From Dipteris shenzhenensis (Eukaryota; Polypodiophyta; Polypodiopsida; Gleicheniales), in the NCBI GenBank assembly GCA_047967505.1, contig CM106539.1: a stretch of DNA of 64,000 nt. The stretch is one strand, 5' to 3'. This document shows positions 38,757-50,871 of this stretch, piece after piece. The translations under genes and the position numbers were made by a program. The notes below the pieces were generated by a model. It searched no databases, was not told the origin of the DNA, and saw only the letters and a program-made list of their open reading frames with translations. Each line of letters opens with the position of its first letter. The stretch's first letter is position 1.

Positions 38757-39541
38757 TTATAAGTATCGAACATTTGAGGCTAGTACCAATGTTTATGTCT
38801 ATGCTATTGTTTTGTAAATACCTATATAAATTATAAGTGGTTGTTCCCATGACGGTAAATATGCCAACCTTTGCTAAGATTTGCCAAGCTTTCATGCGTT
38901 CCCACCTCAGCCCCTAAGATTTCGTTGATAGTTTTTTGGCATTGCAGGTGCTCCAATGGAGATGAAATTTCTTCCTCTCCACCTGGGCATTACGAGGCTC
39001 GTTTCTTTTAAAGAAAATTCTAGGCCTTGTAACTGACATACGTCCAAAAAGCTAATTGCTTTCAATTATGAATCTTAGGATTTCAATCACAAGGACGGCA
39101 ACTGCCACTGCCAGGGTTGGTAGCATATTTGCTAGTCCTGGCATGCATGGAAAAGCTCCCTAAGTATTGAACATTTGAGGCTCGTACCAATGTCTATTGT
39201 CCATGCTATTGTTTTATAAATATTTATATAAGCATCATTATAAGTATTGAACATTTGAGGATAGTACCAATGTCTATTGTCTATGCTACTGTTTTATAAA
39301 TACCTATATAAGCATTGTAAGTATCAAATATTGGAGCTAATACCAATGTTTATTGTCTATGCTATTGTTTTATAAATACCTATTAAGCATTATTGTAAGT
39401 ATCAAACATTTGGAGCTAATACTAATGTTTACTCTATGCTATTATTTTATAAATATTTATATCAACATCATTATAAGTATGGGAACATTTGAGGCTAGTA
39501 CAATGTTTATGTCTATACTATTGGTTTGTAAATATTTATTC
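38757..39541. repeat. ~77-bp tandem repeat array upstream of dirigent gene
   Basis: Five imperfect units start at about 39163, 39242, 39317, 39395 and 39474, and an isolated unit lies at 38759. Each has TAAGTAT..AACATTTG.AGC, TACCAATGTTTAT and TCTATGCTATTGTTT, then a TATAAATA-type end. The array stops ~240 bp before the dirigent ATG. Its AT-rich unit ends contain TATAAAT. Confidence 0.88.
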
Positions 39542-39616
39542 AAATTTGCTAGAGTGCACGGTTGAATTCTAGGTGATAATGGATTGCAATGCTCTGTGGC
39601 AGCATTGTAACAATAG

Positions 39617-39671
39617 CCAATTAACTCCATTCACTCGAACCTTTGCCATGCATGAACCTTTGCATGCATGG
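39617..39671 (+). promoter_or_regulatory. Candidate promoter motifs of dirigent gene
   Basis: A CCAAT box occurs at 39617-39621. RY-type motifs (CATGCATG, 39647-39654, and TGCATGCATGG, 39661-39671) lie 110-135 bp before the start codon. No convincing TATA box lies within 100 bp of the ATG. Function is inferred from motif identity only. Confidence 0.35.
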
Positions 39672-39780
39672 CGGCAAATACAATCCTATGAATTCGTCGG
39701 ATTCTCACGATTTCATCCCATGAAATAGCCCAGCTGGTCGCATTCTCAAATCACTTTGTACCTTCTCATCAGTGGCAACC

Positions 39781-40314
39781 ATGGCTGCGATATCTCACGC
39801 TGCAGTAGCCATCGTCTTCTTCCTCGTCCTCGCCTGCTCTTCCATCCCCTCCATCACTTCCACGAAGCCCAAAAGTTTGAAATTCTATTTCCATGACATC
39901 CTCACCCCCACAAATTACTCCCTGCCCACCGCCACACCCGTTGCAGGTCCTGCCGGCGCAAATGGTTCGTTATTCGGCACAGTAATAGTCATTGACGACA
40001 AAATCACTGCAAGCCCCAATTTTCATTCTAAGGAGCTCGGTCGTGCCCGCGGTTATTACATCGCGGACGCCCTTGATGGAGAACCCCTCAGCTTCCTGTT
40101 CGCCTTTACCGTAAGATATACTAGTGGTAGTCACAATGGAAGCACTCTCTCCATCTTCGGTCAAGACCCCTTCTCAGAATCCGAACGATTTGTACCAGTG
40201 GTGGGCGGCACTAAGGATTTCGAACTCGTCCGTGGGACGGCAAGAATAGAGACTGTTAAGACCGATGGCGTCAACGCAATCCTCCAGTTTACTATCAAGC
40301 TTGTGTATCTGTAA
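39781..40314 (+). CDS. Dirigent protein, secreted, intronless, 177 aa
   Basis: Dirigent proteins act in the cell wall or apoplast and steer the stereochemistry of phenoxy-radical coupling in lignan and related pathways. ATG 39781 has a strong context (CAACCATGGC). A hydrophobic signal peptide covers about residues 1-27 (AAVAIVFFLVLACSS). Family motifs follow: FYFHDIL (33-41), GSLFGTVIVIDDKIT (62-76), ELGRARGYYIADAL (85-98), the beta strand FLFAFTVRY (105-113), and VPVVGGTKDFELVRGTARIE (138-157). The protein ends in IKLVYL. N-glycosylation sequons lie at N45, N61 and N119. Length and lack of introns fit the family. The motif GRARGYY replaces the usual GRAQGLY, so the subfamily and substrate are uncertain. 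The frame is intact and has higher GC than its surroundings. Confidence 0.95.
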   Translation: MAAISHAAVAIVFFLVLACSSIPSITSTKPKSLKFYFHDILTPTNYSLPTATPVAGPAGANGSLFGTVIVIDDKITASPNFHSKELGRARGYYIADALDGEPLSFLFAFTVRYTSGSHNGSTLSIFGQDPFSESERFVPVVGGTKDFELVRGTARIETVKTDGVNAILQFTIKLVYL

Positions 40315-40432
40315 GCTCGACTGTGTTCCAGCGTTTTAGAGGAAGAGGTCACCCCACCCACATCTTCGCTCGGCATATGGCTTAACCATCTCATCCCCGC
40401 GATAGTGCAAATGCGGAAGGATGCTTGATATG

Positions 40433-40438
40433 AATAAA
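40433..40438 (+). promoter_or_regulatory. Likely poly(A) signal of dirigent gene
   Basis: AATAAA lies 119 bp after the stop codon, a normal plant 3' UTR distance. Confidence 0.6.
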
Positions 40439-40502
40439 AGTGCGCTGTTACGCTTTCTATTCACTGCGTCTACAATTTGGTGTTCTAACCCTCTCATCAA
40501 AT

Positions 40503-40521
40503 GTGTGTGTGCGCGCGCGCG

Positions 40522-40552
<31 letters not shown>
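40503..40552. repeat. (GT)n(GC)n(GT)n(GA)n microsatellite
   Basis: Alternating TG, CG, TG and AG dinucleotides run for ~50 bp downstream of the dirigent gene. The alternating purine-pyrimidine part could adopt Z-DNA. Confidence 0.9.
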
Positions 40553-40676
40553 TTTTCTATAATTTTGTACAAAATAAAAACATGTACCCTACAGCTCACA
40601 TATCGACAAATCTAGAAGTTTTCGTTTCGTTGACGTTGACAACTTTCCACCTTGAAGGTTTTTCCTACAACTTCTC

Positions 40677-40762
40677 AAGTGTTAAGGCTTTATTAAGTCA
40701 CCTTTTCGTGTTTTCTTATAAGTGTTAAGGCTTTATTAAGTCACCTTTTCATGTTTTCTTTA
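40677..40762. repeat. 43-bp two-copy tandem duplication
   Basis: Units starting AAGTGTTAAGGCTTTATTAA at 40677 and 40720 are almost identical. Confidence 0.9.
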
Positions 40763-43700
40763 TGTAGATAGATTACTCATAATAGCTAGAGATATTACTA
40801 GGTTTTATTTGACTTATAATGTGACTCTAATAATTCTATAACATTAGTTTGGTACAAGGACATAAAAATGTGCTAAAATGTGCTCTTAACTTAGTCAATT
40901 CCTAGAATTATTCAAAAGAATAAATATTTATTATCTACCATAATTGCTTATATGTTGAGGAAAACTTGGAATTATTATGAATTGGAACTTGCACCTATTA
41001 CTTTGAGTTCTACTTAAAGTTTTAAGGTCACTTTAATACCAAAATTTCAAGCCATTTTCTCAGGTTTGAGATAAAATGCTCATACTTCTTAATTCGAATG
41101 AGTTTTTTAAGAGTTTGTAAGCCCTAGAGTTTAAGGATAACTAAAACACATACATGTAGGTTGCTTTGGAGCTAGATACTCATACTTATTATGATCTATG
41201 GCCTCAAATGTAATTTTAGTGAATGCTGACAGTAGCGAGGCAAAATTTAAAATTCTTTGACGTGTCTAACAAGTTCCAAACTCAATCCTACTTTGCATAT
41301 GTCTTCAAGAGAATATTATTAAGTAGTGGAGTTTTTAGGGGACCTAATATCATGTAGAACACTAAATTCTAACCGTATTTTGATTGTGCATTATGTTGTA
41401 ATTCATGCTAAATTCAAGATACAAGGGTTAAAGGATATCATAAGAACCTTCAAACGTTTAAATACTTATAGAGTGCCTCTAATCATGAATGAGTGATTCC
41501 AATTAAAAAGTTATTTGTAGAAGAGATGTAGAACACATATATACAAGATAATTCAAAACTATAAAAGCAAGATTTGATGCGGAACCTGTTTTGGTGGTTG
41601 AGATTAGGAGTACTTAATCTCTTTTAGTTTTAGCCTTTATTGTTATGTGGCGACTTTCCTTTATGATATAATATTGTTATATATAAAGATGCTTATTTGT
41701 GCAATGCGACTTACAATGTGACCCACTAGGCTAACCACTCTTGCTAATTGCTAAATCAATCTTGCAAAAATGATTTTTTAACAAAGTTGTGTCACCCTTA
41801 GGTGTTCTATATACTTATAATAAACACTTTGTAAAAAATGCTAGCTCATTGAAATCATTTTTATTTTTAGGCAAGCTAGATAAAGTTTCAAATCTGAATA
41901 CAGTTTGGATGAAACACTATGTTACCATACATCTGTGAGCATTTTGTAATCAAATGTAATAGTTTTTTGTGCTCCTTATATTTTTAGAAAATAGTCCTAT
42001 GAGTCTCTACCTCAAGCTCAAGAGAGGAAATAACAAAAAAACATATCTACAACAAGTTGTGATTTTTTTTCCAAAACCTCAAAAGGATACTTTTATGTCC
42101 TGTTATGCTACCAAACTAGTATTAACAAATATAGTTCCAGGTTTGAATGCCTTTATAACTTGTGTAATTCCTTCTCATTAGTCCTTGAGGCCCAAGCCTT
42201 TGGACTTTGGATATGAATGCTTTGAATGCTTTATAATATACTTTCATAATCTCTTGCTAGGTTTAGAGCAACTAGCTCATTAGGTTAGCATCACATTTGC
42301 ATCCTTGACACCATTACAATTTACTCCATATTTATCGAACAGACTACACATCATTTTATCTTTTTATTTTAAAGACTAATGAACCAAAGCCCACATGGCA
42401 TTGAATGAGGCATATTGGAGATATTTTTCCAAACAAGTAAACAACCTTAAGGAGCACTTAATGCACTTAGGACCAAAAGGAAATGAAAAGATAACTCAAA
42501 ATGTTTCCAAGCACACATGGCATTGAGATGAAACCAAAGTAGTAGACCACCTTCAAGAAGCATTGAATGTATTTAAAAATAAAAAGAAATGAAAGATGAC
42601 ACAAAGTCTTACATGAGAGATGAAACCAGAGGACTAACATACATTTAAAAAGGTACTTAATGCTTTAAGATAAAAAATTTGAAAGATGACTCAATATCTT
42701 ACATGCACATATCACAATTGAAGGAAATCTCCACTTCACTTACTTAAGATCTCTCCTTATTCCTTGGCCTTCTACAGAGTAAGCATGAGGTAGGCACCAA
42801 ACAATGATTCTAATATGCATTTAAAGGCATAGTCCCTCTAACCATATGAGAACCTTGCATAACCTTTGTTATTTCTCCTCCAAGCTTTCCGTATCCTCCA
42901 TTTGATTTTAGCTTTTGCATAGTTCTCAATCCATTTCTCCACAAGTATAGAGGCAAAAGGTACCACTTTCAATTGCAAGGTAAGAATCATCTTCTTTCAC
43001 TTTCCCTTTCCTTGTGCCACCTCCTTGACAACTCTTAGATAATCCTATCATTCCAAACATGAAGAGCAAATCAATCTAACTACACTCTAGGGACTCTTAT
43101 CACACAAAACATGGATTCCTATAGTAGCCATTCTTTAGCCATGCATCTCTCTTTTGCCTTATAAGCTCTTCAATATCTTCATATAACATTTGAGGAAGAG
43201 CATCCACCTACTATGTACCGTACCTACTAAGCTTATGGAAATTTTGAAAGAATACCATATATCGTTGATTTGTAGGGAAAATGGATTGAAAGCCTCAAAT
43301 GGCAAACCGTTCAAGTATAAAGTCCTTGCATACTCATTTTTTAACTCAAAGGACTTGACTAATAAACTATTAAAAAAGGCCCACCCTTGTAAGTCACTTT
43401 CGTTGACTATTTTTAGAATTGGTTCCTACACACATACATCACCCTTTTACAGCCTCTTATTGTCATTATCACATTATTGGCTTGATCTTTGACACATGAT
43501 TTTTCCATCATGACACACGTCCAAAGTAATCCTTACATCCAAATAGATTGGATCATGAAAGACACATTTTTTTGAGAGGAAGTATTATAGATTGATAGGT
43601 TCAACATAAGCCCCACAATAGTAGTAGCTAAGAGAATAAGTCCCACAATGGGAGCTCAAAGTGTTCTCATGGGTAGGTACTCTCAACATCATGGGTAAGC

Positions 43701-46700
43701 CTCCAGCACAAAACACTAGATAGTTTTTAGCATGAAGCCATTCACATTGACCACGGTGATAATATACTAGTCATGACTCTAGATGAGATCGGTGAGTGCA
43801 AAGAGAATTTTAGCTCAACATTACATTGCTAAAGGGTATGTACTGTCGATTCTGACCTCATAGACATGAGAAATTGAGAGCAGCTTTATCATGCAATAGT
43901 AGGATCACCACTTTTTGACGACACACATTTTCAGGTAAGGCCTCAACATCAGGTGCTTTCATCTACACTAGTAGAGTTTGACTTTAGCGATGTGCAAGTT
44001 TGCAAGTAATCCCCGATATGAGGCTCTCACATCTCTAGTGGCATGCAAAGTTACATGCCTTAGTACATTTTGCTCCTCAAGTTATTTCATCCTAGCATCC
44101 ATAACTATTACTTTCACATTTTAACATGCCACAATGGCATTCAATTATCACCATGACTTGTGATTAGTAGATCATTTGTCATTATACTACATTTATGCAT
44201 TGCTTTAGTTTTGCTGCCACAATGCATACTATTTGGATTCATTTATCGCCACCAATTGTGATTTGTAGATCATTACTACCCCATTATAGTGGATTAATAT
44301 TGAGTTTGGCCAACATTAGTGTTTTAGCATGCAATTATATTGGCTATAGTATACAATCCATAATTGATGCAGATTAATGGTTGGATCTAAGACTTCATAT
44401 CTATCAAAGGAATAGTATTTGGTAGCTCATGATGGCTTCAGGACATCTTATGCTTTTTAGTTGTATTTCAGTATTTTAGGCCTTTATTGTCGCATCCTAT
44501 GCCGATGGATTTTCATCCATGCACACAACAAATTACCTTTAGATCATGATATTTGAGCATATAGGTTGGATAGGCAATCAATGACATTCCTTGTTAAATT
44601 TTTGACCTTCTTCAACGGTCTGTAGTATCACACTTTCAACTTCAGCCCCTACTTTTATGTCACCCTTGGATTGCTCTATCTATAGTGACGATGTGGTCTT
44701 ATATGGTCTACATCCTATGAAAGTGATTACTCTACTATAGCATACCTCAAATGGTATTGTCAATTCTTTTGGGTTGGTGACATTCTTGTTTGCCACAACC
44801 TTACTTCCCTATTTTTTGGGTTTTGTTCCCAAAGGTGAAGGATGATCTACAATTTAAGAGGGGGAAATGCACATTTTATGCATAGGATCTAGTACTAAGT
44901 TATACTCATTATATAGACTTCCACTGTGTAGTCATTATGCTCATACATGCACATACTACTTTGATTTTTTTAATCTCTTTTTTTTTAGTCATGTTTGCAT
45001 CATATGCACTAGCAAAATCTAAAATCCAAAAAAGATCCTGTGCATACATCATGTACTTATCTAATGTGATTTGAGAGGGGGATTTGAGGACGGTGTAAAC
45101 TCCACCATACATACAGAGCATAAGGTCAAACCATAACCCTAACCATAATGGGTGCATGTATATATCCATCTTTATGCTCAATACAATATAGTGTATGGCT
45201 AGCTATCTTGTGTACTCCACTCTCTTCCCACAATCCTCCAATAAGTAAAAGAGAAAGCTGATCTATAGTTTCATTATAGCCTTATAAGACAAAATTAACA
45301 CCAAGAATCAAAAATTTTGACAAAATAAACCCTTTCTCACACCTGTAGATTTTAAAAATTTCAAACTAATGTAACTTGATCTACAACACTTTGCTTAAGG
45401 AGGTAAAAGTACTAAAATATTTAGCAAAATGATCTGATTTGGATATCATCCAAAGCTCAATTCATCCATTGTTGTCTTCTCCTTAGCTTTGCTTTAGGCC
45501 ATAGCTCAATTCATTACTAGACACCTCCAGCTGGGGGCTCAACATTTCCCTAGTTATTTTGTAAATCCATATCCTCATGGCTTATGTTTCCATTTGCTAG
45601 TTCATGATCTACCATCTAATAGTTTCACACCACCTTGGGATTGGTGGATCCTTGTAGACATTCAATAGTTTCGTGACCTGTGTGGTTTTTTACCTTCCAC
45701 CCACATGTATTATGGTAGTGGCCTTTGCCATCTTGTACTAGCTAGTGCATGCTCTCTCTATCTATGGCATTGTCATGTTTGTAATAGTATCCAAGAGCAT
45801 TATTCAATGTTGAACTACCACCATAGCTTGATTTTCCTTTCCTTCACAATACAATGCTTTATGGATGTGTGCCACCGTTGCTTTAAATTCATTGGTGCCT
45901 TTAAAATGATGGAAGACGGTATCTCCCTTTATTGTGTCTCCAATTACCCCAATTGATGGGTACCCAACAAGATTTGATGCCTTGTCTAAGGCATGGTATG
46001 TTGGAAAATAGGCTTGGCCTCTTCTTCTAGCTCATCTTCAACAATTGGATCGACTATGTGGGTCGCCTCTACATCCACCACTCATCTTTGCTCCATCTAT
46101 ACTTCATCATCCTACTTCATTGGATGGAAAAGGCTCATGGCCCCTACCTATGTTCTTTAAGTATTTTTGGGTACTATGTCGGATTGGGTCTTGGTATCAA
46201 TGGTTCCCCCTAGAGAGCCTACTTTTAATTGTCAATAAAAATTTACACCCTGGCCATCTTTTCTTATGGCATCGAATGTGGTGGGCCCAAATGAGATTGT
46301 CAAGATTACTTGTTCTACAATTCATATCTTCTTTGGTGAATGTGGTAAAAAATCTTTGAGGCCTCACTCTTGAACTTTTCTTGGACCTCCTTGAGTTTGG
46401 ATTTGGAGACAAGCGCTTCGTTGAATGTTAGATTTACTTATTCGTCCAACATCCCTACTCATTCCTTTAGCTTGATGTTCTCTTCGTTTGTTTTATCTAG
46501 CTTCTCTATTGTTGTGCCTCCATGGAATGCTTTCTTCTCTAGAGCTTCACTAGATGATTTGTTTGGATTTGGCTAATTTTTTCTTAAGGAAAACAATCTC
46601 TCAAATTTCTTCTTTGAAGTTCGGCCCTTTGTTGCGCTCAAAAATCTACCTTCTATGCTTCTTCTTGGTTTTGCTTCGAGCTTTCTTTCTCCACCTCTAA

Positions 46701-47050
46701 TGCTATATGGCAACAAGAATGACCAAGGCATTGAAGTAGAAAGAGCCTTCATAGAATTAAGAGAAGATCCAAAATGCAGTCAAATAACATGAATTAGAGC
46801 ATATAAGAGTTAGAATGTAATCAAGTAAAGAACTGAAGAGAAGGCAAGCCAAAAAGCAAAGTTAAGATGGAAAGGACCTTATTGGAGTAGCATGAAATCA
46901 AGAAATGATTTTCGGAAAGCATTGCTTAAATGGCAAGCAGATTCCCTAAATGGTGAGCAGATTCCCCAAAATGGCAAGCATAGTTTTCTTTGTATCTCTC
47001 TCTACTCTAATGTTATGTCTCCTCTTTTAATGCCTTCCCACCCCAACCCC
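40763..47050. other. Long stretch without recognised genes
   Basis: AT-rich, ~6.3 kb. It contains degenerate tandem repeats at 42375-42715 (separate entry). A purine tract (AAGAGGGGGAAATGCAC) near 44856-44872 resembles a gypsy polypurine tract without other support. Near 46570-46370 the minus strand has a lysine/glutamate-rich frame (EKLDKTNEENIKLKE, SKLKEVQEKFKSEA) interrupted by stops. It looks like a coiled-coil relic of unknown origin. Confidence 0.4.
42375..42715. repeat. Degenerate ~110-bp tandem repeats, three units
   Basis: Three successive segments share GAAACCA.AG, a TTTAAAAA-type core, GAAAGATGAC and CACAAAGTCTTACATG-like ends. Divergence is high. Confidence 0.5.
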
Positions 47051-47099
47051 CTTGCTCCACCTACATAAAATAATTAGATCACACCCATCCCATGTAATT

Positions 47100-48000
47100 T
47101 TGCATGCAAGAGGCATCAACATAACCTATTTTCTCAATCTCCTGGTCCTATTTCTCACTCCTGTTCCTCTCATATTTCCTCTCTTTCCCTCCTCCTACTA
47201 CTATTGCTATTCCTCCTCCTCCCTCTCCTTTTGCCTCTTCCCCCTACTATTGCTACCACTCCTCTACTCCCTCTCCTCTCTTGCTACTACTAATGTGCTT
47301 GCTACCCTTGGTGCGTCTCTGTCTAACACTTCCATACTTCTCCTATCCCTCTCCCTTTCCTCTTACTCCTCCCTATTATTGCTCCACCTCCCTCTCCTCC
47401 TCCTATCACTGTGGTCCTCCCTCTTCTCTTTCTTTTGCTTTTCATTCTCCAACTCCTCCTTTTTCTCCACTTTCTCATTCGATTTCTCCTTCTTCCCGTC
47501 CTCCTCCTCATAGTTTCCCTTTGTCTCCTCCATTTCCTTCACCTCTTGCTTTCCATTCTATGTATCAGCACTGTCCTCCCCATGTTTCTTCTTCTCCTCT
47601 TTGTCTCCTCCATCTCCTTCACCTCTTGCTTTCCATTCTATGTATCGGCACTATCCTCCATATGTTTCTTCTCTTCCTCTTCCTTTCTCTCCCCCTCATG
47701 CTTCCCATGTTTTTGCTCCTCCTCCTCCTCCTTCCTCTCCCTCTTATGCTATTGCTCCTCTCTTTTAGCCATTATTCCTCCTCCTCCTTTTCTCTTATTG
47801 CTACTCTCTTTTGGCCACTATTCCTCCTCCTCCTTTTCTCTTACTTCCTCTCCTTTATCTCCCTCTCCTTGTCCTCCTCCTCCTCTTACTACTCTCCTTC
47901 ATTCTCCTAATGTTGCTATTGTCCATACTCTTTCTTACTCCTCTCCTTCTCTCTTTGCTTCCTCTCCTCCCTCTCCTCCCCACTCTCTCCTATACTTACT
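47100..48000. repeat. Long pyrimidine-rich tract (plus strand)
   Basis: About 900 bp are strongly biased to C and T on the plus strand, with CTCCTCCTC and CTCTCCCTC runs and few purines. Open frames here rich in Leu, Ser and Pro result from this composition and are not genes. A 60-bp duplicated segment (CTCTTGCTTTCCATTCTATG) lies near 47547 and 47621. Confidence 0.85.
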
Positions 48001-48570
48001 ATTTATTGCTGCTATTGCTACGGCTACTGCTACTGCTACTGCTATTGTTGTTGATGCTACTACTACTACTACTACCACTACTGCTACTACTACTACTGCT
48101 GCTATTGCAACTGCTACTACTGTTGTTGTTGCTGCTACTACTATTACTACTATTGCTGCTACTGCTAATAATACTGCTTCTAATACTACCCTACTACTTG
48201 TCCTCATCTTACTTTCCATTGTATTTCCACTTCTCCGACACATTGATTTTAAAGAAACCACCGTAGCCCCTTTGTATAGACCATAATGAGGTGTTTGCAT
48301 TTAATAATGCCACGAACAAATAACTACTACTACTACTTGTCCTCATCTTACTTTCCATTGCATTTCCACTACTACTACGACTACGACTATGACTACAACT
48401 CGACTATGACTACGACTATGACTATGACTGCTACTGCTACTGCTACTGCTCATCTTACTTCCCATTGTATTTCCACTTTCGACACATTGATTTTAAAGAA
48501 ACTGGCACCATAGTCCCTTTGTATAGACCATCATGAGGTATTTGCATTTAATAACGCCACAAAAAAATAG
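48001..48570. repeat. Triplet repeats and duplicated block
   Basis: (CTA/CTG/TTG)n-type triplets fill about 48008-48190, and GACTAYGACTA repeats lie at about 48371-48450. A ~110-bp block (ATTTCCACTT, ACATTGATTTTAAAGAAAC, CCCTTTGTATAGACCAT, TTTGCATTTAATAA) occurs at about 48208-48318 and again at 48453-48566. The block start occurs a third time at 48346. Confidence 0.85.
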
Positions 48571-49980
48571 TATAGTTTTTGCTCTCTTTCTTCCGCATTA
48601 GCTCTCTTGTTCCCAACATTAGCACCACATCTTCTATCCAGCCCATCCTGAGAAGTGAACTATCACTCAACCATCTATAACTTCACACACTAGTTGTAAT
48701 CTCCACATTTCTTGGCTAAAACTAACACTACAAAATTTTGGATCACATTCAAAACTTGGAACTTCTTCTCCTAGTCCCTCCTTTCCTCCTCTCCTTCCTC
48801 TCCTCCTCCCTCTCCTTTGCCTTCTCTTGTCCTCTTCTTTTATTATTAATATTACTACTTTTGCTCCTCATCCTTTTGCTTCTCCTCTTTACTTTAAACA
48901 AAACAAAATGAGACTAAAGATTATTTTATAGTGTAAAGCATTTATGCATATTCAATCTTCAAACCATTAAATGTACCAGTTAAAATAGTTTATTTAAAGT
49001 ATAATTAGTAGGGTGTTTTTTGAACCCTTTCTTAATTGAAATAAAAAAGGGTGTTGTTTGGACCTTTTCTTAATTAAAAATAAAACATATCAAAAGTTTC
49101 CATTACAATATACTACTCTTTATGCATAACATCCTGTTACAAGTTAAGACACCATAAAGAAAGAGGGTTGTCACCATATGGATGGAATGGCATAATAAGA
49201 AGTTAAGGTTGGTAACAGAAGGGGTGACAACATGTCCAAGGTGGATAAAACACGAAGAGCATAGGCAATGAAAGTGCTTGGGCTATGAATGGGGCATCTA
49301 AATCCCATTGCTTCACTATTGGAAAAATCTTATCATTGGCATTGACATACCATTTACAAAAAAGTTCATAAGGGTGAAGAAATTTATCTATCATTTACAA
49401 AAAAGTTCATTTAGGTGAAGACATTTATCTATCATTGGACCAAACCTACTGGATTAGTAGTAGGTGAAACCTACCAACCCCAAACATCAACTATCTACAC
49501 TCTCTTTCGATTCAATACTATCCATATGGCTACATGCTTTTATATGTCCTAAGAGAAATAAATCTCCTGACTCCTCTTGTGAGAGCTTCAAGAACCTTCT
49601 CTCACTCCTTCCAACATGCTCCTCCATGATGGCTCCCACGACCTTGCCCCCTTTAAAGAAGAGCAAAATAAAAGAGTACCTCATGTAACTTCCTTTTGGA
49701 TATTTATTATCTCATTAGCAACAATAAGGAAAAAAGATGTCCTAAGCTTGGTGTCCAAGTGCATACCAAATAGCTAGCCAACCACGTACTTGGTCTTGCA
49801 TTAGGCAAGCATGCCAACTACTAGCTGTCTCAGACCAATCTCTAGCACTACAATCCTTTTAGTTGTCTTTGAGGTAGCTAATGATGTTCTTGTTCTCGAA
49901 GTCCAATCTAAATGCAAATTTGGATTTCTTCTTTCCTTAAGATATTACTTGCAATTCAAACTTGATTTCGATAGGACGAT
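48571..49980. other. No supported gene
   Basis: CT-rich patch near 48770-48840, otherwise AT-rich. Minus-strand frames near 49200-49394 (ELFCKWYVNANDKIFPIVKQ) and 49487-49684 are open for 60-65 codons but match nothing I know. Confidence 0.35.
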
Positions 49981-49983
49981 GAA

Positions 49984-50230
49984 TTGGTGGTTGAGCAATT
50001 AACAGATGGGTCAAAAAGGATGTTGGGGCTCCCAAAAATTTGTGTGAACATATCTTCAAATGTGCAGATGTGGTGGGCGTGAAGATTTCACACACAAAGA
50101 TTGGATGATGTGGTGGTCTAGCAATTTTTGAGAGATGGGACAAAAAGGATGCCGGGGATCCTAAAAATGTGTGTGAAACATATCTTCAAATGTGTGTATG
50201 TGGTGGTCATGAAGATTTCACACACAAAGA
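49984..50230. repeat. ~122-bp two-copy tandem duplication
   Basis: Units starting near 49984 and 50107 share CAAAAAGGATG, ACATATCTTCAAATGTG and GAAGATTTCACACACAAAGA. Confidence 0.85.
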
Positions 50231-50871
50231 AAGAACCTTATGATCTCCTTTAGTTCTGGTCCGGTGTCCATGTCAAAAATGATTTGGCGTCCTACTACTA
50301 GTTGTTATGGTAGGCTAGAACATTGTGAAGAAAAATGATGAGTAGCCAAAAAAAGTGGAAAGATGTGACCACTATGGGATTAAGAATGGCTTCATATTAT
50401 TCTATGAAGTGCTGCATATAATACACGAGAGTGGGTGCCAAAGCTACAACTCGGAAGTTGAAGCATGGGAAGTTGTAGAGTACATTAGGATCATTTTTTG
50501 CAACTATTTGGAGAAACTCCACATCCATCGGTGACACAAGGGCATATATGTGGGGTGGGTCCAGTGTTTGTAGCTAGCAAAGTAATAAATCTCCCAATAT
50601 TCAGGCTATTTCAAAAATGGGATTCTCCATGCAGGTTGTAGCCTTGCATCGGTATCCAAAATGGGAAGCTAGTTACCAGGGGAACTAGATAGCCACCTCT
50701 TGTTTCACATGGATGAGCTTGGCACTGCTACCATAATGTCCTTTCAATAAACTTGATAAGTGCCTCCATAATATCAATGGCCTTTAAATCAAAACTTTGT
50801 AGTTTCCCCTTGCAAAGACTTAAGCTAGTAATATCCTCAAAGGGCCACACACGATTGAGGACTTGGTACCA

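Noticed and set aside
38757-39541. CRISPR-like array
   Set aside because: The units are contiguous ~77-bp tandem repeats without unique spacers, in a plant genome.
39772-39780. Three-codon extension of the dirigent protein
   Set aside because: It begins with GTG; ATG 39781 has a strong plant start context and a complete signal peptide follows.
47052-48286. Overlapping long open frames rich in Leu, Ser and Pro
   Set aside because: All three plus-strand frames are open because the DNA is almost pure pyrimidine and lacks TAA, TAG and TGA. No domain or start context supports a gene.
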